The notes below the pieces were generated by a model. The model saw nothing but the letters and a program-made list of their open reading frames with translations. It was not told where the DNA came from and made no database searches. From JADCRZ01 sp037718865 (GTDB taxonomy: Bacteria > Bacteroidota > Bacteroidia > Chitinophagales > Chitinophagaceae): a DNA stretch of 22,145 bases. The position numbers were made by a program, and so were the translations under genes. Within the stretch, counting starts at the first letter, position 1. The number at the start of each line of letters is the position of its first letter. The DNA is taken from contig JBBJMP010000043.1 of assembly GCA_037718865.1 (NCBI GenBank), forward strand, positions 1-22,145, given 5' to 3'. Positions 17,230 through 22,145 of this stretch are shown in pieces.

Positions 17230-18060
17230 ATGATCACAGCATCACTAAATCACCTGCTCCAATTGCAGGAGGCCACCAGTTGGCTGCAGCAACGCGGCGT
17301 AGAGGCGCAATACGGAGTAGTACTGGGCACCGGTTTGCACGCTTTGGTAAGCAGGGTCGACATTGTTGAAACCATCCCTTATTCAGCCATTCCCCATTTC
17401 CCGGTTTCGACCGTGGAGTTTCACAAGGGCAACCTGGTTTATGGAATCATGGCAGGTAAAAAAGTATTGCTGATGCAGGGACGGTTTCACCTGTATGAAG
17501 GCTATTCGATGCAGCAGGTCGTTTTCCCGGTGCGGGTGATGAAACTGCTGGGCATAAAATATTTGCTGCTTACCAACGCTGCCGGAGGAATAAATTTAGG
17601 GTTTAAAAAGGGCGATTTGGTAGTCATCGACGATCACATCAATCTGCAAACGGGTAATCCGTTAATAGGACAAAATATTCCTGAACTAGGCTCCCGTTTT
17701 ACAGATATGAGTCAACCTTATGACAGGCTGCTTGTTGAACGTTTAATGCAGCAGGCTAAGTTGCAGAATATAATATTGCAGAAAGGCATTTATGCTGCTG
17801 TAAACGGACCGAACCTGGAAACCAAAGCCGAATACCGTTACCTGAAAATCATCGGGGCCGACCTGGTCGGCATGTCAACCGTACCCGAGGTAATTGCTTC
17901 GAATCACATGTCATTGCCCTGTGCAGCTGTTTCTGTGGTAACGGATGAGTGTGATCCTGACAACCTGCAGCCGGTAAATATCAGCGAGATCATTGAAGTG
18001 GCTATGAAGGCGGATGAAAAGCTGGCGTTGCTACTGGAGGGGACTATATGTGAGATGTAG
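17230..18060 (+). CDS. Purine nucleoside phosphorylase family enzyme with MTAP-like pocket residues
   Basis: I choose the ATG at 17230, giving 276 residues, the usual trimeric PNP length. A TTG start at 17101 would add 43 residues that do not fit the family. The family motifs are GTGLHA (33-38), QGRFHLYEGY (83-92), TNAAGG (115-120), NGPNLETKAEYR (192-203) and VGMSTVPE (213-220). By eye alignment with human PNP, the base-reading Asn243 is Asp239 here (VVTDEC) and the 5'-hydroxyl His257 is Ile251 (VNISEII). Asp and a hydrophobic residue at these sites are found in MTAP, which acts on 5'-methylthioadenosine. Typical Bacteroides PNP keeps the His, so this enzyme may prefer 5'-deoxy-5'-substituted adenosines. 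It heads an arsenosugar-type operon; the peroxidase-like gene follows 30 bases later. Confidence 0.88.
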   Translation: MITASLNHLLQLQEATSWLQQRGVEAQYGVVLGTGLHALVSRVDIVETIPYSAIPHFPVSTVEFHKGNLVYGIMAGKKVLLMQGRFHLYEGYSMQQVVFPVRVMKLLGIKYLLLTNAAGGINLGFKKGDLVVIDDHINLQTGNPLIGQNIPELGSRFTDMSQPYDRLLVERLMQQAKLQNIILQKGIYAAVNGPNLETKAEYRYLKIIGADLVGMSTVPEVIASNHMSLPCAAVSVVTDECDPDNLQPVNISEIIEVAMKADEKLALLLEGTICEM

Positions 18061-18090
18061 TCTCACACCTCGCAATTTAAAACAACCGAT

Positions 18091-18426
18091 ATGAACAATC
18101 ATTATTATAACGCGGACGACCTGGGAAAATTTGGTAACGTCCGCGAATTTCAACCAGAGCTGGCGGATAAATTTTTCAGTTACTATAGCGAGGTGTTCAA
18201 AGACAGTGAGCTGTCTGCAAAAGAGAAATCGCTGATTGCGTTAGCCGTGTCACATGCTGTTCAATGCCCTTACTGTATTGATGCATACAGCTCTGATGCT
18301 TATGAAAAGGGCTGGAGCGAAGGCCAAATGATGGAAGCCGTACATGTGGCAGCTGCCATACGTGGAGGGGCTTCCCTGGTCCACGGCGTGCAGATGATGA
18401 ACAAGGTGAAAGAAATAGCAATATAG
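18091..18426 (+). CDS. Carboxymuconolactone decarboxylase-fold protein, arsenosugar-associated peroxidase-like
   Basis: This 111-residue single-domain protein has an AhpD/CMD-like CxxC, Cys59 and Cys62 in HAVQCPYCIDAY, and a helical C-terminal half (MMEAVHVAAAIRGGASLVHG). In AhpD a His follows the second Cys by four residues; here the position is Tyr66, so the classical proton relay is altered. The overall sequence matches the type annotated as arsenosugar biosynthesis-associated peroxidase-like protein, a gene usually found beside arsS. Its reaction there is not established; a redox role on the arsenic-thiol intermediate is a guess. It lies 30 bases after the phosphorylase and 10 bases before the first glycosyltransferase, consistent with one message. 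Confidence 0.8.
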   Translation: MNNHYYNADDLGKFGNVREFQPELADKFFSYYSEVFKDSELSAKEKSLIALAVSHAVQCPYCIDAYSSDAYEKGWSEGQMMEAVHVAAAIRGGASLVHGVQMMNKVKEIAI

Positions 18427-18436
18427 TGAAGTGAGC

Positions 18437-19060
18437 ATGCAACCTAAGCGTATGAAACCTGCATTGTGCGTATTCGTTAAAAATCTCCGGTTGGGAAATG
18501 TGAAGACCAGGCTGGCAGCACGCGTTGGTGATGCAATGGCCCTTGACATGTATAAATCCATGTTGCAACATACCTGCCATATCTGTTCTCCCCTGGATGT
18601 AGAAAAGTATGTCTTTTATTCAGACACCCTGGAAGGGCAGGATATGTGGACTACTGCCTTGTTCAAAAAGCAGCTTCAGCAGCCGGGCGACCTTGGTGCC
18701 CGGATGCAGCATGCCTTTACGATGCTGTTTGAAGAACATGAAAAAGTGGTTATTGTAGGAAGCGATTGCATGGAGCTTACCAGTGTTATCATTAACCAGG
18801 CCTTTGAAGTGCTCACAAGCACGGACGTTGTATTAGGTCCTGCGCTGGATGGCGGGTATTATTTGGTAGGCATGAAAAAACTACATCCGGTCCTGTTCAA
18901 AGATATACCCTGGAGCACGGATAAGGTATTGGTTCAAACCCTGCAAATCTGCAATGAACAACGGTTGTCATACGGGCTCTTACCTGTATTAAGCGATATA
19001 GACCAGGAGGAAGACTGGCTGAGATTCATGAATGCCTCTACAGAATCCCTTTCCAGATGA
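18437..19060 (+). CDS. TIGR04282-like glycosyltransferase (arsenosugar biosynthesis type)
   Basis: This protein of about 207 residues starts at the ATG at 18437; a GTG at 18431 or an ATG at 18452 are alternatives. Its motifs are KNLRLGNVKTRLAARVG near the N-terminus, then VGSDCMELTS and the family-typical GPALDGGYYLVGMKK, then PWSTDKVLVQT. These resemble the nucleotidyl/glycosyltransferase-like family TIGR04282, whose members recur in arsenosugar loci. In that setting a sugar-transfer step on an arsenic-bearing ribose is assumed but unproven. The stop codon overlaps the start of the next gene by 4 bases (ATGA), so the two glycosyltransferases are translationally coupled. Confidence 0.82.
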   Translation: MQPKRMKPALCVFVKNLRLGNVKTRLAARVGDAMALDMYKSMLQHTCHICSPLDVEKYVFYSDTLEGQDMWTTALFKKQLQQPGDLGARMQHAFTMLFEEHEKVVIVGSDCMELTSVIINQAFEVLTSTDVVLGPALDGGYYLVGMKKLHPVLFKDIPWSTDKVLVQTLQICNEQRLSYGLLPVLSDIDQEEDWLRFMNASTESLSR

Positions 19061-19755
19061 TCAGCGTTATCATTCCCACATTTAATGAAGAAGCGCAGAT
19101 AGCAAAAACCATACGTTGGATACGCCGCAACGGCAATGAACAGCTGATTACCGAGATCATCGTACCAGATGGCGGGAGTACCGATACTACTTTTCAGAAA
19201 GCAAGGGACGCAGGTGCCTTAGCGGTTGTTTGTCCCCGTAAGGGCAGGGCGGCCCAGATGAATTATGGTGCTTCCTTTGCCAAAGGAACTGTTCTTTATT
19301 TTCTTCATGCAGATACCTTACCACCGGTAAATTTTACGGAAGACATTTTGCAGGCCGTTAGCGCAAACAGGTGTGCCGGATGTTTTATGCTTTCTTTTGA
19401 TCATAACCACTGGTTCCTGAAGGCCAACTGCTGGTTCACGCGGTTTAACGTGGATGCAGTTCGTTTTGGAGATCAGAGCCTGTTTGTACGAAGGGATATT
19501 TTTATGAACGCTGGAAAATTTAATGAGTCACTTGTTGTGCTGGAAGACCAGGAATTGATAAAACGGCTTAAAAAGCGCTGTGCTTTTATTGTTGTCAAAA
19601 AACAGGTGATCACTTCGGCACGTAAATACCTGCAGAATGGAGTGTATAGAACCCAGGGCGTCTTTTTTGTTATCTACCTGATGTACCGTCTCGGATACTC
19701 CCAGCAAAAGTTGGTAAGCACATATCGAAAACTTATTCAACAGGATAAATTGTGA
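19057..19755 (+). CDS. TIGR04283-like family 2 glycosyltransferase (arsenosugar biosynthesis type)
   Basis: This 232-residue GT2-fold protein shows SVIIPTFNEEAQIAKTI at the N-terminus, VPDGGSTDTT, the family-typical GRAAQMNYGA, the metal-binding LHADTLPP and FGDQSLFVRR. These match the TIGR04283 family, repeatedly found next to TIGR04282 in arsenosugar gene clusters. A hydrophobic C-terminal stretch (VFFVIYLMYRLGY) may contact the membrane. It overlaps the upstream gene by 4 bases and closes the operon. A dedicated role in arsenosugar assembly is inferred from the family and neighbours, not seen directly. Confidence 0.85.
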   Translation: MISVIIPTFNEEAQIAKTIRWIRRNGNEQLITEIIVPDGGSTDTTFQKARDAGALAVVCPRKGRAAQMNYGASFAKGTVLYFLHADTLPPVNFTEDILQAVSANRCAGCFMLSFDHNHWFLKANCWFTRFNVDAVRFGDQSLFVRRDIFMNAGKFNESLVVLEDQELIKRLKKRCAFIVVKKQVITSARKYLQNGVYRTQGVFFVIYLMYRLGYSQQKLVSTYRKLIQQDKL

Positions 19756-19874
19756 TTGGCCTTGTGCAATTATTTGCAAATATGTAAGCATTACTGTTGC
19801 GAATACCCTTTTTGCTTTTTATCTTACTCGCCGTTAAGTGTTTGCCCTTAAATCTTCAATCAAATTGTAATATT

Positions 19875-20213
19875 ATGAAAGCCCCGATCCTCCCCTGCTT
19901 TGGCAGGAATTTATTTCTCGTACTGATCATTGTATCCACACAAAGCTGTTACCATTACAGGGTGCTTAACACAAAGAATGACCCTTCTACTGAATACCAG
20001 ACGAGGGTAATGTGGTCCTATGCCTGGGGTTTAGTCAACAGGCCAAAAGACCTTCACGTGCCCAATTGCGGCAATAGTAATGCCATTGACGAGGTTCAGT
20101 TCTCTAAAAATTTCGGGCATTCCATACTTACACTGATTACCATAGGAATTGTTTCGCCGGTCGAAGTAAGGTGGAAATGCCATAAGCCGTGCCCGCGCGT
20201 AGAACCGATATAA
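19875..20213 (+). CDS. Bor-like small lipoprotein
   Basis: This is a 112-residue protein if the ATG at 19875 is used. This start gives a signal peptide with Cys25 in STQSC, a loose lipobox; a start 26 codons upstream would add a second hydrophobic stretch. The C-terminal half aligns by eye with lambda Bor: CGNSNAIDEVQF, then LTLITIGIVSPVEVRWKC, against Bor's CGGAENVVKTE, then FITLGIYTPLEARVYC. Bor (PF06291) is an outer-membrane lipoprotein linked to serum resistance in phage lambda. Its role here is unknown. It lies 119 bases after the glycosyltransferase operon and 24 bases before the FAD oxidase, with which it may be co-transcribed. Confidence 0.7.
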   Translation: MKAPILPCFGRNLFLVLIIVSTQSCYHYRVLNTKNDPSTEYQTRVMWSYAWGLVNRPKDLHVPNCGNSNAIDEVQFSKNFGHSILTLITIGIVSPVEVRWKCHKPCPRVEPI

Positions 20214-20237
20214 ATTTTCAGTATCAAAAAGCAAGTT

Positions 20238-21779
20238 ATGTCTACCACACCTCTTATAACCCCAACTAATCAGAAATCCTGGAAAAACAGGCATGATACC
20301 TTCAAGCAGCAGATCGACAATTTGTTCGACATTGCAAACGGGAATACCGGCAACAACCTGAACGACTACAATGCCACGACGGCTGCCATCCGGCAACTGA
20401 TCGGTCGGGCCATCCAGCAGAATAAACGGTTAAGGGCATTGGGCGGAGGCTGGTCCTGGACCAAAGTGGCAGCCACAGAGGGATGGATATTAAATACCAA
20501 ACAGTTGAATATGCGGTTTCCGGTTTCTGCCGCAAGCATATCCGGCTCATATCAAGGCAACCGTGATCAGCTTCTTTTTGCCCAGTGTGGCAATTCCATC
20601 CAGGAACTGAATACCCATTTGAAACAGAGAAATAAATCGCTGAAGAATTGTGGCGCCAGCAACGGCCAGACTATCGTGGGTGCATTTTCCACAGGTACGC
20701 ATGGGTCCGCGATCGACGCCGGATCTACTCCTGATTTTATTGTGGGTCTGCACATTATTATCAGTGCCGATGAACACATATGGCTGGAAAGAGAATCCTA
20801 CCCTGTAGCTGCCGATGCATTCATACAAAAATTGCAAACCCGGCTGGTAAGAAATGATGACCTCTTTAATGCTGCCCTGGTGAGTTTTGGAAGCTTTGGC
20901 TTTATCCACGGGGTGATGATCGAAACAGAGGAGATCTACCTGCTGGAATGTTATCGCATCCGCCTTCCACTGGAGGAACAGCTCAAACATGTAATGGAAA
21001 CGCTGGACTTTTCGAATGCCGCCTTTATGCCTCATGGAAGCGAGCGCCCGTTTCATTTCCAGATCGTCGTTAACCAGTATGACATGGCAAGCGGAGCATA
21101 TGCAACGATCATGTATAAACGCAAATTCACGCCCGACTACACGCCACCAGTGGTAGACGTAGATAAGGCAGGACCCGGAGACGATGTGCCTGCATTTTTG
21201 GGCAAGCTGACCGATCTGCTGCCATCAATAACGCCACAGATTGTCAATAAATTGATAAAAACTTCCTTTCTTACTTACCGGAATGTGCTGGGTACGCTGG
21301 GAGAGATCTTTACCAATAACGATACGAGGGGCAGGGTATTAAGCACGGCCTTGGGTGTGCCCATCAGCTTTGTTAACGAGGTCAACACCCTGCTCATTGA
21401 ATTGAATAAGCGGGTGGGCCCTTTTTCCGGTGTGCTCTCCTACCGCTATGTAAAAAAATCTTCGGCGATGATTGGCTTCACGAAGTTCGACCACACCTGC
21501 ATCATCGAGCTCGACGGCGTTGAATCTTCCGTTACCCGCCGTTTTTATGCGGTGGTTTGGGACGAACTGGAAAGAAGGAACATTCCTTATACGTTTCATT
21601 ATGGAAAAGTCGGTAACCTTAACCCTGCAAGGCTGCGGAAAATGTTTCCTGCAGAAATAGATAAATGGATAACTGCACGCAATAAGCTGCTTACTCCTGA
21701 ATCGATGAAGATCTTTGGAAGCGACACCCTGAGTGAGTGGGGATTAGACCGTGTTGTTTCCCAGCTGAGGCCTGTGTGA
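20238..21779 (+). CDS. FAD-linked oxidase, PCMH/VAO family (aldonolactone oxidase-like)
   Basis: This 513-residue protein has the PCMH-type FAD-binding domain: LRALGGGWSW (66-74), NCGASNGQTIVGAFSTGTHGS and SFGSFGFIHGVMIE. The C-terminal cap has FHYGK, similar to HWGK of L-gulonolactone/arabinono-lactone/alditol oxidases, so it probably oxidises a sugar alcohol or aldonolactone. In those enzymes FAD is often linked to a His in the GGxHS motif. Here that position is Trp (GGGWSW), so the flavin is probably non-covalent. No signal peptide is seen, so the protein should be cytoplasmic. It starts 24 bases after the Bor-like gene. The only ends after it are 6 bases of gap and the transposase-like gene. 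Substrate cannot be read from the sequence. Confidence 0.85.
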   Translation: MSTTPLITPTNQKSWKNRHDTFKQQIDNLFDIANGNTGNNLNDYNATTAAIRQLIGRAIQQNKRLRALGGGWSWTKVAATEGWILNTKQLNMRFPVSAASISGSYQGNRDQLLFAQCGNSIQELNTHLKQRNKSLKNCGASNGQTIVGAFSTGTHGSAIDAGSTPDFIVGLHIIISADEHIWLERESYPVAADAFIQKLQTRLVRNDDLFNAALVSFGSFGFIHGVMIETEEIYLLECYRIRLPLEEQLKHVMETLDFSNAAFMPHGSERPFHFQIVVNQYDMASGAYATIMYKRKFTPDYTPPVVDVDKAGPGDDVPAFLGKLTDLLPSITPQIVNKLIKTSFLTYRNVLGTLGEIFTNNDTRGRVLSTALGVPISFVNEVNTLLIELNKRVGPFSGVLSYRYVKKSSAMIGFTKFDHTCIIELDGVESSVTRRFYAVVWDELERRNIPYTFHYGKVGNLNPARLRKMFPAEIDKWITARNKLLTPESMKIFGSDTLSEWGLDRVVSQLRPV

Positions 21780-21785
21780 TTTTTA

Positions 21786-22145
21786 TTGGACAATAAACAA
21801 AAATATAACCCTCAAATACATCACCGCAAATCTATCCGGTTAAAGGGATATGATTATTCACAGTCGGGCGCCTATTTTATTACCATTTGTTGCCAGGATA
21901 GGAAATGCAGATTTGGCAAGATTAAAAACGGCGAAATGATTTTAAAATGATTTCGGTATAATAGCGCACGATAAATGGCTGGAATTGCCAAAACGTTTTC
22001 CAAATATTGAAATGGATGTACATCAGATAATGCCAAATCACATGCACGGCATCATCATAATAAACGAACCGAACGCAGGGGCAACCCTTTCGGTCGCCCC
22101 TGATGCGGTCGCCCCTGATGCGGTCGCCCCTGATGCGGTCGCCCC
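21786..22145 (+). pseudogene. RAYT/IS200-like HUH transposase, frameshifted and cut by the window edge
   Basis: The reading begins at a TTG at 21786 (no ATG is visible; this may be a decayed start) with RKSIRLKGYDYSQSG and FITICCQDR, the typical start of REP-associated tyrosine transposases (Y1_Tnp fold). It stops at TGA 21948-21950. Removing one A from the AAAA run at 21944-21947 joins this frame to NDFGIIAHDKWLELPKRF and then MPNHMHGIIII, where HMH (22039-22047) is the HUH metal motif. The catalytic Tyr lies beyond the window. The gene then enters an in-frame 15-bp repeat coding for APDAV units. Start is 6 bases after the FAD oxidase stop. A simple assembly error in the A-run is the main alternative to a pseudogene. 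Confidence 0.8.
22077..22145 (+). repeat. 15-bp in-frame tandem repeat with adjacent hairpin
   Basis: CGGTCGCCCCTGATG repeats at 22091-22105, 22106-22120 and 22121-22135, with a partial copy to the window end. It is 15 bp, so each unit adds five residues (VAPDA). The first copy also forms a hairpin with the sequence before it: AGGGGCAACC (22077-22086) pairs with GGTCGCCCCT (22092-22101), one wobble, loop CTTTC. The total copy number is unknown because the window stops here. Confidence 0.9.

Noticed and set aside
20547..21056. 169-residue open frame antisense to the FAD oxidase
   Set aside because: It has no motif and lies wholly within a strong coding gene on the other strand.
21941..21950. 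Programmed frameshift in the RAYT-like gene
   Set aside because: IS200/RAYT genes are not known to need one and the site is not a recognised slippery sequence; simple indel or sequence error is more likely.

Overview
The window looks like a chromosomal segment of a Bacteroidota species, most likely from the Chitinophagaceae or a close relative. The evidence is the style of the secreted proteins (short Lys-rich signal peptides, many lipoproteins), AT-rich -7 boxes of the TAnnTTTG type, weak Shine-Dalgarno sequences, and dispersed hairpin repeats of a kind common in these genomes. No rRNA, tRNA or CRISPR array is visible.

Layout. Bases 1-319 are a REP/BIME-like array of inverted repeats. Two separate secreted peptidases follow: an M20 metallopeptidase (487-1770) and a large S9 prolyl-oligopeptidase-type enzyme (1949-4927). 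Next is a MITE-like palindromic element (4942-5246) that holds a 50-bp tandem repeat. A tripartite RND efflux operon occupies 5355-11213 in the order outer-membrane factor, RND pump, lipoprotein adaptor. A divergent locus spans 11338-16009. Its minus strand carries a large unrecognised lipoprotein followed closely by a radical SAM enzyme. Its plus strand carries a short ketoacyl-ACP synthase III-like enzyme coupled to a membrane fatty-acid hydroxylase. This is the least explained part of the window and may be an undescribed lipid or small-molecule pathway. A Gfo/Idh/MocA oxidoreductase pseudogene (one frameshift, one nonsense codon) lies at 16052-17066.

Bases 17230-19755 form a tight four-gene operon: a nucleoside phosphorylase, a CxxC peroxidase-like protein of the carboxymuconolactone decarboxylase fold, and two glycosyltransferases that resemble the TIGR04282 and TIGR04283 families. 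This set is typical of arsenosugar biosynthesis loci, but the radical SAM gene arsS and the methyltransferase arsM are absent. The phosphorylase has MTAP-like residues at the base and 5'-position pockets (aligned by eye), which would suit a 5'-deoxy-5'-substituted adenosine such as the arsenical nucleoside made by ArsS.

The right end has a Bor-like lipoprotein (19875-20213), a PCMH/VAO-type FAD oxidase (20238-21779), and the start of a RAYT/IS200-like HUH transposase gene. That gene is broken by a one-base frameshift and runs into a 15-bp in-frame tandem repeat cut by the window edge. The REP-like arrays, the MITE-like element and the RAYT-like gene together suggest active hairpin-repeat dynamics around otherwise ordinary genes.
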